Positions 16,023 to 24,699 of a DNA stretch of 64,000 nucleotides are shown piece by piece (position 1 is the stretch's first letter; each line of letters starts with the position of its first letter). A program made the translations under genes and the position numbers. Location of the stretch: NCBI RefSeq assembly GCF_918741295.1, contig NZ_CAKKNB010000001.1, positions 124,001-188,000 of the forward strand, in the 5' to 3' direction. The notes beneath the pieces were generated by a model. It did not search any database. It had not been told where the DNA came from and saw nothing but the letters and a program-made list of their open reading frames with translations. Source of the DNA: Aquabacterium sp. CECT 9606 (lineage in GTDB: Bacteria > Pseudomonadota > Gammaproteobacteria > Burkholderiales > Burkholderiaceae_C).

Positions 16023-16715
16023 GTGAGCTTGATCGCGCCGCCCTTCAACACCTCGTCGCCAGCCACACTGGCCGAGCGGGCCTACGCGCAGATCAAGCAA
16101 CTCATCTTCGACTTCGTGCTGCTGCCGGGTGACCGCTTCTCGGAAAGCGACATGGCCGGCCGCGTGCAGGTCAGCCGCACACCTTTGCGCCAGGCTTTGC
16201 AACGCTTGCAAAGCGAAGGCTTCCTGCAGGTGTTTCCCAAAAGCGGCTGGCAGGTCGAGCCGCTCAACTTCGAGGTGTTCGACCAGCTTTATGATTTCCG
16301 CGTGCTGATGGAAACCCATGCCGTGGCCAAGCTGTGCGAGGCCGAAGACCGCCCCATCCTCAAGACTTTGGCCGATGCCTGGTTGGTCAAGGCAGATGAA
16401 CGCCACCCGGTCACCAGCATGGTCGACATGCTGGACGAGGCTTTTCACTCATCGCTGGTGCACGCCACCGGCAATGCCGAGATGGCACGTGTGCACGACG
16501 ACATCACCGAGCGCATCCGCATCATCCGGCGCCTGGATTTCACAAAACCAGCCCGGGTGGAGGCCACCTACCAAGAGCACGCGCGCATCATCCGCGCCAT
16601 CACGCAAAGGCGCAGTGACGAAGCCCAGCGCCTGCTGCGCGCCCACATCGAGCAAAGCAAGCTGGAGGTGCGGCACATCACGCTGGACATGCTCTACCAG
16701 GCCCGCCGCAGCTGA
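16023..16715 (+). CDS. GntR-family regulator, FCD (FadR-like) subgroup
   Basis: 230-aa regulator that starts with GTG. The winged helix covers about residues 16-85 (ERAYAQIKQLIFDF, SRTPLRQALQRLQSEGF). The all-helical FCD ligand domain follows, with likely metal/ligand histidines in EAFHSSLVHATGN, YQEHARIIRAI and RAHIEQSK. It is the last gene of the nitrogen cluster, 4 bp after the AtzH-like gene, and is the obvious candidate to control it through the repeats at 3089-3136. It converges on the FAD-oxidase gene with a 2-bp gap. Confidence 0.9.
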   Translation: MSLIAPPFNTSSPATLAERAYAQIKQLIFDFVLLPGDRFSESDMAGRVQVSRTPLRQALQRLQSEGFLQVFPKSGWQVEPLNFEVFDQLYDFRVLMETHAVAKLCEAEDRPILKTLADAWLVKADERHPVTSMVDMLDEAFHSSLVHATGNAEMARVHDDITERIRIIRRLDFTKPARVEATYQEHARIIRAITQRRSDEAQRLLRAHIEQSKLEVRHITLDMLYQARRS

Positions 16716-16717
16716 GC

Positions 16718-18196
16718 TTACAAGCGAGGCAGGTCGCGCAAGGCGGTGGTCAGGGCGCTGGACTTGACCACGCCGCGCAACTCGCCGCAGCGCGCCAGCA
16801 TGGGGATCGCCTTGCCCGGGTTGAGCAGGCCTTGCGGATCGAATGCGGCCTTGAAGGCCAGCATCTGCGCGCGTTCCGCATCGCTGAACTGCACGCACAT
16901 GGCGCCCAGCTTTTCAACGCCCACGCCGTGTTCACCCGTGATGGTGCCGCCCAGCGCCACGGCCGTGCACAGGATGTCGTTGCCAAAGGCCTCGGCGCGT
17001 TTCAGCTGGTCCGGGTCATTGGCATCGAACAGGATCAAGGGGTGCAGGTTGCCATCGCCTGCGTGGAAGACGTTGACGCAGCGCAGCCCGTGGGTGACGG
17101 CCATCGCGCTGATGGCGTGCAGCATCTCGGCCAGGCAGCGGCGCGGGATGGAGGCATCCATGCACAGGTAGTCGGGGCTGATGCGGCCCGTGGCCGGAAA
17201 GGCGTTCTTGCGGCCGCTCCAGAAGCGCAATCGCTGCGCTTCGTTCTGGCTGCAATCGATGCGCGTGGCGCCCGCGTACTGCAGCACGGCGGTCAGGCGC
17301 GCGATCTCTTCGTCCACTTCTTCCTGGGTGCCATCGCTTTCAACCAGCAGGATGGCGGCGGCGTTCAGGTCGTAGCCCGCGCGCACGAAGTCTTCCACGG
17401 CCACCGTCATGGGGCCGTCCATCATCTCCAGTCCAGCGGGGATCAGGCCGGCGCCGATGATGGCGGCCACGGCGTCACCGGCCTTGCCGACCTCGTCGAA
17501 GCTGGCCAACAGGCAGCAGGCCACTTGTGGTTTGGGCAGCAGGCGCACGGTCACTTCGGTGGCCACGCCCAGCAAGCCTTCGCTGCCGATGAAAGCGGCC
17601 AGCAGGTCCAGGCCTGCGCAATCCAGGGCTTCGCTGCCCAGTTCAAGCAACTCGCCTTCCACCGTGAAGCCGCGCACGCGCAGCACGTTGTGCACCGTCA
17701 GGCCGTATTTCAGGCAGTGCACGCCGCCAGCGTTCTCGGCCACGTTGCCGCCAATGGTGCAGGCGATCTGGCTGCTGGGGTCGGGCGCGTAATACAGGCC
17801 GTGCGGTGCGGCCGCTTCGCTGATCGCCAGGTTGCGCACGCCGCATTGGACGATGGCGGTGCGGGCCAGGGGGTCGACATGAACGATGCTGGTCAGGCGT
17901 GCCAGCGACAGCGTCACGCCCAGGTCGTCGGGCAAGGCGCCACCCGACAGGCCGGTGCCAGCGCCGCGTGCCACCACGGGCACTTTCAGGGCATGGCAGG
18001 CTTTCAACACCGCACCCACTTCTTCGTGGGTCTCGGGCATGGCCACGGCCAGGGGGCGTTGTCGGTAGGCGCTCAGACCATCGCATTCAAAAGGGGCGAC
18101 GGCTTCGTCGTGCCAGAGCACGCTGCGCGCGGGCAGCACGCGGTGCAAAGCGGCGACCACGTCGCGCTGGCGTTGGGTGCGTTGGGTGGTGTCCAT
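16718..18196 (-). CDS. FAD-linked oxidase of the GlcD/D-lactate dehydrogenase type
   Basis: 492-aa flavoprotein. The FAD-binding N-terminal half shows VPVVARGAGTGLSGGALP and GGNVAENAGGVHCLKYG. The FAD-oxidase C-terminal domain ends with GEHGVGVEKL and LLNPGKAIP. The length and motifs match glycolate oxidase subunit GlcD or D-lactate dehydrogenase, oxidising a 2-hydroxy acid to the 2-oxo acid. No glcE or glcF lies beside it, so it is either a single-subunit enzyme or its partners are elsewhere. The ATG at 18196 is preferred over a GTG at 18205. It may be the last gene of the phaM-FIST transcript. Confidence 0.86.
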   Translation of the reverse strand: MDTTQRTQRQRDVVAALHRVLPARSVLWHDEAVAPFECDGLSAYRQRPLAVAMPETHEEVGAVLKACHALKVPVVARGAGTGLSGGALPDDLGVTLSLARLTSIVHVDPLARTAIVQCGVRNLAISEAAAPHGLYYAPDPSSQIACTIGGNVAENAGGVHCLKYGLTVHNVLRVRGFTVEGELLELGSEALDCAGLDLLAAFIGSEGLLGVATEVTVRLLPKPQVACCLLASFDEVGKAGDAVAAIIGAGLIPAGLEMMDGPMTVAVEDFVRAGYDLNAAAILLVESDGTQEEVDEEIARLTAVLQYAGATRIDCSQNEAQRLRFWSGRKNAFPATGRISPDYLCMDASIPRRCLAEMLHAISAMAVTHGLRCVNVFHAGDGNLHPLILFDANDPDQLKRAEAFGNDILCTAVALGGTITGEHGVGVEKLGAMCVQFSDAERAQMLAFKAAFDPQGLLNPGKAIPMLARCGELRGVVKSSALTTALRDLPRL

Positions 18197-18215
18197 CGCC
18201 CCCACTGTAAGGCAC

Positions 18216-18638
18216 TCAGGCGATCAGCAGCTCCGGGATGCGCCCCAACATGAGTTGGTCGCGGCTGTCGATGGCCAAGGTGGCGCCGTGGCCTTCAAAG
18301 CGGTAGTGGCGGCCGGTGACCGAAGAACGCACGCTCAAGTTGCCGCCGCCCAGGTACTTGGCGCTGAGTTGCGTGGTGCGGCGCGCGGTGGGCGCTGGTG
18401 CGCTGTGGCCGGCCGTGGAGTGGCAGGTGGTGGCGCGCGCTGCCGGCTCGGCGGCGTGGCCGCTGCTCAGGGCCGTGCGCCGCACGGTGGTGGTGATCTT
18501 GTGCGTGCCCAGGGCAGGGCGGGCCCATGACACCGTCGACAATGGCACGGCCGCACGCTGTTCTGGCTCGGCGTCGTCCGACAGGGACTTGGTGTTGAAG
18601 GGGATGGGTTGGGTCTTGGTGTAAACGCGAGCAATCAT
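18216..18638 (-). CDS. Conserved hypothetical protein
   Basis: 140-aa protein that I do not recognise. AAAGGA sits 7 bases before the ATG, which supports a real gene. The first two thirds are Ala/Thr/Ser-rich and look disordered. The last 50 residues form a compact block (AKYLGGGNLSVRSSVTGRHY, then a segment ending in RIPELLI) that reads like a small beta domain with the pattern V-x-G-x-x-Y-R-F followed by D-x-R-D. It lies between a FIST-domain gene and the FAD oxidase on the same strand. Confidence 0.6.
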   Translation of the reverse strand: MIARVYTKTQPIPFNTKSLSDDAEPEQRAAVPLSTVSWARPALGTHKITTTVRRTALSSGHAAEPAARATTCHSTAGHSAPAPTARRTTQLSAKYLGGGNLSVRSSVTGRHYRFEGHGATLAIDSRDQLMLGRIPELLIA

Positions 18639-18714
18639 GGCGACATCCTTTGGAGTGAATGGCCCAACGCGGCCGACAGGCGGCAGTGTGCTCGGATGGT
18701 CTTGCGGTGCCTAT

Positions 18715-18741
18715 CCCCTTGGGTGGGGAACCCAAAAGGGG
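18715..18741 (-). terminator. Hairpin downstream of the FIST gene
   Basis: CCCCTTGGGT (18715-18724) pairs with ACCC-AA-AAGGGG (18730-18741) with a two-base bulge and a short loop. It lies just after the FIST stop on the minus strand. There is no clear T-run, so it may be a pause or processing hairpin rather than a full terminator. Confidence 0.45.
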
Positions 18742-18749
18742 GTGTCTGC

Positions 18750-20012
18750 TCAGGCCCAGACGGTCAGGACGCCCGTGTAGCCATACAGGTGGTGGCGCGC
18801 GATCTCGCCGCCCGCGAACATGCCGACCAGGGGGATGTCGCCCAGCGCGTGCTGGATGATCTGCATCTCGGCATTCGGGCCGCCAAAATGCGGGCCGCCC
18901 CGGCCAGCGCAACTGATGTAGATGGCGCCGGCAGGCGTGCGGCTGGGGCCGTCTTGCGGGTCGAACTCTTCGCGGATTTCGGCGCAGGCGCGCACCAGAT
19001 CGCGCCGGGCGGCGGTGACATTGCGCTGGCAAAACGCCAACTGCATGCCAACCTCGACCAGGTCGCTCACCGCCACGCCCTGGCGCTGTGGGTCCAGGCC
19101 CACCAGATGGCGAACGCGCGTGTCGGCGCCAAAGGTGTGCCTGTGTTCCAACAGGTCGCTGGCCGTGTCGGTCAGGCCCGCCAGCGTGGCACGCACCTTG
19201 GGCAGGGCCTCGCGCGGCAGGCCGTTGGCCGTCACCGAGGCGGTCAGGTTCAGGTCGCGCAACAGGCAGTTCAAGGCGGGTTCGCCGTCCAGCGCATAGA
19301 CCACGTTGCGCTCGGCGGCGGTGATCTGGCGGGCCTGGCCAATGGGCTGGCAGCCCTGGGTCACGCGCGAGACCAGGTGCACGCGGTCTGAAAACGCCAC
19401 GCCCGATACACCGCCCGACCACACGCCCTGGGCTTGCTCGCCGTGCTCGGCCAAGGGGTCCAGCGCCAGGTGCAGACTGCGTGTGCGCCCGGTGCTCAGG
19501 CCACCGAACAGGTAGCCCGTGCGGGTTCTGGCCGCCAACTCCGTGATCAGCTCTTGCAGGTCCGGGGTGTGGGCATCGGCATGCACCTGCGCCACATGCG
19601 GCACGAAGCCCACGCCGGAGGACATCGACAAGGCCGTCAAGCCCACGCGGGGCAGGGAGGGCAAAGGTTGCTGGCCCGAGTACACCCGGAAGTCTTCGCT
19701 GGGCAAGGTGGACACCATCACCGCCAGGGCGGGCTCGTCGATGTATTCCACGCCGCTGGCCAGCACACCCAGGCCCACGCCGCCCACCCAGGCCACGCCG
19801 GGCAAGCGCTCACGCAGGCCGTGCAGGATGATTTCGGCGTGGGGTGCCAGCGCCTCGGTCAGGTAACACCAGCCCAAGGTGGCGCCCATGGTGGCGGCAC
19901 CCTGCGACTCCAGCTGCGCCCACACCAGCGACAGGGCCAGGTCCGCCTGCGGGTGCGTGGCGTGCGCGTGCAAGAAGCGCGGCGCCATGGTCAAGGTGGA
20001 AGCAGCAGGCAT
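18750..20012 (-). CDS. FIST-domain signal transduction protein
   Basis: 420-aa protein with FIST N and FIST C domains, a presumed small-ligand sensory module. The N-terminal part begins RFLHAHATHPQADLALSLVW. The C-terminal family signature is clear: YISCAGRGGPHFGGPNAEMQ followed by IPLVGMFAGGEIARHHLYGY. No output domain is attached, so it should act through a partner. It starts 9 bp after phaM on the same strand and is likely co-transcribed with it. Links between FIST proteins and amino-acid sensing are predictions for the family, not shown here. Confidence 0.88.
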   Translation of the reverse strand: MPAASTLTMAPRFLHAHATHPQADLALSLVWAQLESQGAATMGATLGWCYLTEALAPHAEIILHGLRERLPGVAWVGGVGLGVLASGVEYIDEPALAVMVSTLPSEDFRVYSGQQPLPSLPRVGLTALSMSSGVGFVPHVAQVHADAHTPDLQELITELAARTRTGYLFGGLSTGRTRSLHLALDPLAEHGEQAQGVWSGGVSGVAFSDRVHLVSRVTQGCQPIGQARQITAAERNVVYALDGEPALNCLLRDLNLTASVTANGLPREALPKVRATLAGLTDTASDLLEHRHTFGADTRVRHLVGLDPQRQGVAVSDLVEVGMQLAFCQRNVTAARRDLVRACAEIREEFDPQDGPSRTPAGAIYISCAGRGGPHFGGPNAEMQIIQHALGDIPLVGMFAGGEIARHHLYGYTGVLTVWA

Positions 20013-20021
20013 GGGGGCCGA

Positions 20022-20762
20022 TCAATCCGACGAGCCACTGTCGGTGGACCGTGGGCGAACACTGGCGGCCGAGGTCTTGCGGGTCGGCCGTGATGTGGTT
20101 TTGACCGCCACCTTGGCGGTGCGCGTGGACTTGCTGACCGGGGGCGGCGAGGCAGGTTCCTTGGCGGCAACCGTGGGCGCGCTCGCCGCCGCTTCCATGC
20201 CCTGAGCGCTGGCCTGGGCCACTTGCACGGCCTGACTGGCGAGGTTGCTGAACTGCTGGGTCAGGGTGTCCCACCAACGCAGCGGGTTCACGGCGGGCTG
20301 CTCAGCCGCCTCGTCGGCGGTGTCGGCTGCTGAAGAGGCGGCGGCTTCTGGTTGCGCGGCAGGCGCTTCGGTGGGCGTGGCGGTGGTACGTGCCTTGAGG
20401 GACTCGCGCACCGCGTCCATCGACACGTTCATGCCACGCAGCGTGGACAAGGTCATGCGCTGCACTTCAAGGCCCTGGATCGTCATGCCGATCAGGCGGG
20501 AGTTCTGCTCCAGCCAGAATTGCACGGTTTTCAAATCCTGGATGCGCTTGTCCAGCTCCTCGGGATCGAGGGTGGGCAGGCTCCAGGGTGTGGCGCTTTT
20601 GCCACCCATGCCCTGGGCGGCTTGCAGATTGGGCAGCGCGCTGCCGGCGGCTTTCATCCAGTCCTGGAAGAACGACATGCCGGCCCCCAGCCCGCCAAAA
20701 GCCGACGCGGCATCGCCACCGGACGCGTTGCTGGGATCGGGACTGGTCGGGCGGGTAGGCAT
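20022..20762 (-). CDS. phaM: PhaM-type polyhydroxyalkanoate granule regulator
   Basis: 246-aa protein matching PhaM. The conserved helical core is DPEELDKRIQDLKTVQFWLE then NSRLIGMTIQGLEVQRMTLS (about residues 70-120). The Ala/Pro-rich linker and Lys/Arg/Ser-rich tail (KSTRTAKVAVKTTSRPTRKT) are of the type that lets PhaM bind DNA. In Cupriavidus, PhaM activates PHA synthase and ties granules to the nucleoid. The ATG at 20762 has AGGAG upstream; an earlier start at 20834 would overlap the divergent phoD start, so it is rejected. The divergent gap to phoD is only 66 bp. Confidence 0.85.
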   Translation of the reverse strand: MPTRPTSPDPSNASGGDAASAFGGLGAGMSFFQDWMKAAGSALPNLQAAQGMGGKSATPWSLPTLDPEELDKRIQDLKTVQFWLEQNSRLIGMTIQGLEVQRMTLSTLRGMNVSMDAVRESLKARTTATPTEAPAAQPEAAASSAADTADEAAEQPAVNPLRWWDTLTQQFSNLASQAVQVAQASAQGMEAAASAPTVAAKEPASPPPVSKSTRTAKVAVKTTSRPTRKTSAASVRPRSTDSGSSD

Positions 20763-20828
20763 GGGCAGGGCTCCTGAAGCGATCGGCAGTCCATTGTGCC
20801 CCCAAGCCACCGCATAATCACCAGCTTC

Positions 20829-22421
20829 ATGCAACGCCGAGAACTCCTACGCCACCTCAGTCGAACCGCCGCTGCACTGGCGTGGCAGCAGATGTTCTCG
20901 CCGTTGGCGATGGCGCAGGCTCCCACGCTCGACAACTGGCGTGAAAGCGCCGAGGTCTTCACCCTGGGCGTGGCCAGTGGCGAGCCCCGGCCTAACTCGG
21001 TGGTGCTGTGGACCCGCCTGGCCCCCAAGCCCGAACGGGCCGATGGCGGCATGCCCCCGCAAAGCGTGGCGGTGCAATGGCAGGTGGCCAGCGACTCGCG
21101 CTTTGACCAGGTCGTTCGCCAGGGCGCTGAGCTGGCCGAAGCCACCCGCGCGCACAGCGTCCATGTCGAGGTGTCGGGTTTGCTGCCTGGCCGCGAATAC
21201 TTCTACCGCTTCCAGGTGGCGGGCCAGGTCAGCACGATTGGCCGCACACGCACCGCCCCCGACCCCAACGAAGCGACCCCGCGCTTGCGCATCGCGCTGG
21301 CATCGTGCCAACACTTCGAGGCGGGGTATTTCGGTGTGCACCGCGACATCGCCGCCAGTGATGTGGACCTGGTGCTGTTCGTGGGCGACTACTTCTACGA
21401 GAACCAGTTGCCCGGCTACCTGCGCGTGCGCCAGCACACGCACCAGTTCCCGCGCGACAAGGCCAAGTTCACCTTGGCGCACTACCGCCAGCACCATGCC
21501 GCCTACCGGCAAGAGGCCGACCTGCGTGCCTGCCACGCCGCCCACCCCTGGCTGATGGTGTGGGACGACCACGATGTGCTCAACGACTACGCCGGCCTGA
21601 CCGAGCCCGACGATGACTTGAAACAAGCGCAGTTCGTCAAACTGCGCACGGCCGCCTACCAAGCGTATTTCGAGCACATGCCCATCTCGCCCAAGCGTGC
21701 GCCGGTGGATGCCAGCATGCGCATGCACGACCGCTACGAGTGGGGCCAACTGGCCGAGTTGTGGACCTTGGACACGCGCCAGTTCCGCAGCGAGCACGTG
21801 TGCAGCACCTGGCGAGGGCCGCGCAATGGCCGCATGCTGTGGCGTTGCCCGGCCGCGTTGAAGCCCGAGCGCAGCATGCTGGGCCAGGACCAGGAACTTT
21901 GGTTGGCCGATGGCCTGGCCACCAGCACGCGCGCCTGGAAGTTCATCGTTCAGAGCACCCAGATCAGTCCCTCCGGTTTGACCGGGCGCTTTGGCAAGCT
22001 CCTGTATGGCGATGGTTGGGATGCCTTCCCGGCCGCGCGCGAGCGCCTCATGGCCGCCATCGCCCAGCCCCGCGTGCCCGATGTGATCTGCCTGAGCGGC
22101 GATGTGCACCGCCACGTGGCTGCCAACCTGCGCCTGCAGCCGTCCGACCTGCAATCGCCCATCGTCGCCAGTGAAATCGTCACCTCGTCGATCACCAGCC
22201 CGGGCTTGAGCGAACTCATCTCGCAGTGGATGAAAGCCGTCAACCCCGACCTGCTGCACCTGCGCAGCGATGAGCGCGGCTTTGTGCTGCTGGACGTGAC
22301 GCCGCGGCAGGTGGCGTGCGAGTTCCTGGCCACCCCCCACCCCGTGCGTGCCGATTCGCGCCTGCACACGCAGGCCCGCTATGTGATTGACCGGGGTGTG
22401 CCCGGGCCACGCAAAGTCTGA
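20829..22421 (+). CDS. phoD: Alkaline phosphatase D (PhoD-like), Tat-exported
   Basis: 530-aa phosphodiesterase/phosphatase of the PhoD family. A twin-arginine signal (MQRRELLRHLSRTAAALAW) is followed by the PhoD N-terminal domain (FTLGVASGEPRPNSVVLWTR). The metal site is visible in LASCQHFEAGYFG, LFVGDYFYEN, WDDHDVLNDYAG and CLSGDVHRH. It acts outside the cytoplasm on phosphate esters. The start at 20829 is chosen over 20796 because it places the RR motif at residue 3-4. A TetR gene follows after 20 bp. Confidence 0.92.
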   Translation: MQRRELLRHLSRTAAALAWQQMFSPLAMAQAPTLDNWRESAEVFTLGVASGEPRPNSVVLWTRLAPKPERADGGMPPQSVAVQWQVASDSRFDQVVRQGAELAEATRAHSVHVEVSGLLPGREYFYRFQVAGQVSTIGRTRTAPDPNEATPRLRIALASCQHFEAGYFGVHRDIAASDVDLVLFVGDYFYENQLPGYLRVRQHTHQFPRDKAKFTLAHYRQHHAAYRQEADLRACHAAHPWLMVWDDHDVLNDYAGLTEPDDDLKQAQFVKLRTAAYQAYFEHMPISPKRAPVDASMRMHDRYEWGQLAELWTLDTRQFRSEHVCSTWRGPRNGRMLWRCPAALKPERSMLGQDQELWLADGLATSTRAWKFIVQSTQISPSGLTGRFGKLLYGDGWDAFPAARERLMAAIAQPRVPDVICLSGDVHRHVAANLRLQPSDLQSPIVASEIVTSSITSPGLSELISQWMKAVNPDLLHLRSDERGFVLLDVTPRQVACEFLATPHPVRADSRLHTQARYVIDRGVPGPRKV

Positions 22422-22441
22422 GCCTGCCTACAATCTGCGGC

Positions 22442-23059
22442 ATGGCCAACCCCAAAGTCTCGTTCAAGCAGCAGGTGCTCAAGGCGCGCGAAGAAGCCAT
22501 CGTGGTTTCGGTCAACCGCTTGCTGGCCGACAAGGGCTTTGACCTGATGACCATGGACGAGGTGGCCGCGGATGTGGGCATCGCCAAGGCCAGCCTGTAC
22601 AAACACTTCGCCTCGAAAGAAGCCCTGGCCGCAGCGGCCATGAACCGCATCCTGCGCCGGTCGATGGACTACCTGACCGAGCTTGAACAGCAGCCAGGCC
22701 CCACCGATCCGGTCGAGCGCTTGAAGGCGGTGGCGCGCTGGACCATGGAAGTGCAACTGGCGGGCGAGATGCCCTCCTTGCCCGCGCAGAACTCCACCTT
22801 GCGCGCCGAGCTGATGGCCGATGCCGACTACATGAACCTGTTGATGGCCGTGAGCGAAAAGCTGGGTGAATGGATCGTGCAAGGGCAGGCCGATGGCCAG
22901 CTCAGCCAGAACCTGCCACCCGAGGTGATCCTGTACACGCTGTTTGCCCGCGCCTGCGACCCCGTGCTGGGCGTGCTCAAAGCCGGTGGCCATGCGCACG
23001 ATCAGATCATCGCGTGGTTGATCGAGAGCTGCTTTTCGGGGCTGGCCAGGCGCCCATGA
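22442..23059 (+). CDS. TetR-family transcriptional regulator
   Basis: 205-aa regulator. The N-terminal TetR helix-turn-helix is about residues 20-60 (MTMDEVAADVGIAKASLYKHF). The ligand domain carries no motif I recognise. It sits 20 bp downstream of phoD on the same strand, so the two may share a transcript. A strong bidirectional hairpin follows its stop. Confidence 0.88.
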   Translation: MANPKVSFKQQVLKAREEAIVVSVNRLLADKGFDLMTMDEVAADVGIAKASLYKHFASKEALAAAAMNRILRRSMDYLTELEQQPGPTDPVERLKAVARWTMEVQLAGEMPSLPAQNSTLRAELMADADYMNLLMAVSEKLGEWIVQGQADGQLSQNLPPEVILYTLFARACDPVLGVLKAGGHAHDQIIAWLIESCFSGLARRP

Positions 23060-23084
23060 AAAAAGCCGGGGCAGGCCCCGGCTT
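23058..23084 (-). terminator. Rho-independent terminator (BI-1 gene; probably bidirectional)
   Basis: AAGCCGGGG (23063-23071) pairs with CCCCGGCTT (23076-23084), loop CAGG. Read on the minus strand, the stem is followed by a run of T, the classic form for the BI-1 gene ending at 23112. On the plus strand it lies immediately after the TetR stop and may serve that gene too. Confidence 0.85.
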
Positions 23085-23111
23085 GTGCTTCAACGCCTGA
23101 AGACGTTCAAG

Positions 23112-23810
23112 TTATTCGTCGCGGCCACCAAAGATGCCCAACAGTGCCAGCAGCGACTGGAACACGTTGTAGATGCTCAGGTAGACACCCAGGGTGGCGG
23201 TGATGTAGTTGGTTTCATACCCATCTTGCACGCGCTTGAGGTCGTGCAGGATGAAGGCCGAAAAGATGCCGATCGAGATCACCGACAGCGTGATCATCAG
23301 GGCGCTCGACTGGATGAAGATGTTGGCGATGCCGGCCACCAGCAACATGATCATGCCGATGAACAGGAACTTGCCCATCGAGCTCAGGTCACGCTTGATG
23401 ATGGTGGACAGCGACGCCATGCCCAGGAAGATTGCGCCGGTACCCGCAAAAGCCGTCATCACCAGGCTGGCGCCATTGGCCAGCCCCAGCACGGTGCCGA
23501 TCAGGCGAGCCAGCATCAGGCCCATGAAGAAAGTGAAGGCCAGCAGCACGGGCACGCCGGCCGAGGAATTCTTCGTTTTCTCGATCGCGAACATGAAGCC
23601 GAAAGCACCGGCCAGGAACACGATGGCGCCCACGCCCGGGGTCATCATGCTGGCGATGCCCGAGGCCACGCCCAGCCAAGCGCCCAACACGGTTGGGATC
23701 ATCGACAACGCCAGCAGGGCATAGGTGTTGCGCAACACGCGGTTGCGCTGGGCGGCAGTGGTGCCAAATGCACTGAAGCCGTCCTGGTTGGTTTGCAAAG
23801 ATTGATTCAT
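23112..23810 (-). CDS. Bax inhibitor-1/YccA family membrane protein
   Basis: 232-aa protein with about seven membrane helices (LRNTYALLALSMIPTVLGAW near the start; later FAFTFFMG-like and IFLGMASLSTI segments) and the C-terminal charged end typical of BI-1 proteins (YNVFQSLLALLGIFGGRDE). Bacterial homologues YccA/YbhL modulate membrane proteolysis or act as ion channels. GGAGG precedes the ATG. It is probably a single-gene transcript ending at the hairpin 23058-23084. Confidence 0.9.
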   Translation of the reverse strand: MNQSLQTNQDGFSAFGTTAAQRNRVLRNTYALLALSMIPTVLGAWLGVASGIASMMTPGVGAIVFLAGAFGFMFAIEKTKNSSAGVPVLLAFTFFMGLMLARLIGTVLGLANGASLVMTAFAGTGAIFLGMASLSTIIKRDLSSMGKFLFIGMIMLLVAGIANIFIQSSALMITLSVISIGIFSAFILHDLKRVQDGYETNYITATLGVYLSIYNVFQSLLALLGIFGGRDE

Positions 23811-23849
23811 GGTGAATCCTCCGGTGGAAAAATAAAAGGTTGGCAGGGA

Positions 23850-24602
23850 TCAGGCGGCCGGCTTGGCCAGCTGGCGCTTGTTGCGGGCACGGATGTTCAG
23901 GGCTTCAACCCCGAGCGAGAAGGCCATCGCGGCATACAGGTAACCCTTGGGCACATGGACATCGAAGGCTTCGGCGGTGAGGGCCATGCCCACCATCACG
24001 AGGAAAGCCAGGGCCAGCACCTTGACCGATGGGTGGCGGTCAACGAAATCGCCGATGGGCTTGGCCGCGATCATCATCACGCCGACAGCGCAGATCACAG
24101 CCGCCACCATCACACCGATCTCGTCGACCATACCGACTGCCGTGATGACCGAGTCCAGCGAGAACACGATGTCGATCACAGCGATTTGTCCGATGATGGA
24201 CCACATCATCTTTTTACCTGCCGCGGCCAGTGCCACTGCATCGGTGGCCGGCGGGCCGTCTTGTTCACGGGCCTCGACCTCGACGAAGATCTCGTGCGAG
24301 GCCTTGTACAGCAGGAACAAACCACCCAGCAGCAGCACGATGTCGCGCCCGCTGATGCTGTTGCCCGCCACGTTGAACAACTCGGCGGTCAGGCCCATCA
24401 CCCAACTCAGCGAGAACAGCAAGGCCAGGCGCGAGACCATCGCGAAACCCAGGCCCAGGCGCCGGGCCTGGTCGCGCTGCTCGGGCGGCAGGCGCCCCAC
24501 CAGGATCGAAATGAAGATGATGTTGTCCACGCCCAGGACGATCTCCAGGGCGGTGAGCATCGCAAAAGCGATCCAGAGGTTGGGGTCGAGAAGGAATTCC
24601 AC
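23850..24602 (-). CDS. TerC-family membrane protein (short form)
   Basis: 250-aa TerC protein with the repeats ALEIVLGVDNIIFISILVGR (N-terminal) and IAVIDIVFSLDSVITAVGMV (C-terminal), each with an acidic residue in a membrane helix. It starts with GTG and ends with a KRQLAKPAA tail. It is divergent from a NhaR-like regulator at 24700, as the longer TerC gene at 995 is from the regulator at 9-890. Proteins of this family are linked to metal-ion efflux or metalation of exported enzymes; the ion here is unknown. Confidence 0.9.
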   Translation of the reverse strand: MEFLLDPNLWIAFAMLTALEIVLGVDNIIFISILVGRLPPEQRDQARRLGLGFAMVSRLALLFSLSWVMGLTAELFNVAGNSISGRDIVLLLGGLFLLYKASHEIFVEVEAREQDGPPATDAVALAAAGKKMMWSIIGQIAVIDIVFSLDSVITAVGMVDEIGVMVAAVICAVGVMMIAAKPIGDFVDRHPSVKVLALAFLVMVGMALTAEAFDVHVPKGYLYAAMAFSLGVEALNIRARNKRQLAKPAA

Positions 24603-24699
24603 GATTGGGTGAAAGTTGAGCGAGCCTTGAATCTAGCGGTGTTGATACTTCGCGTAAAGTCGAATTTTCTGAAGCATTACTTCGAAAAAATCGCAGGAT
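24603..24699. promoter_or_regulatory. Divergent TerC/NhaR-like intergenic region
   Basis: 97-bp AT-richer gap with repeated TTCG/CGAA half-sites: ACTTCGCGTAAAGTCGAA (near 24648-24665) and ACTTCGAAAAAATCG (24679-24693). The second shares ACTTCGAAAAAA with the gap of the other NhaR-like/TerC pair at 900-911. These are likely LysR operator half-sites, by inference. Confidence 0.4.
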
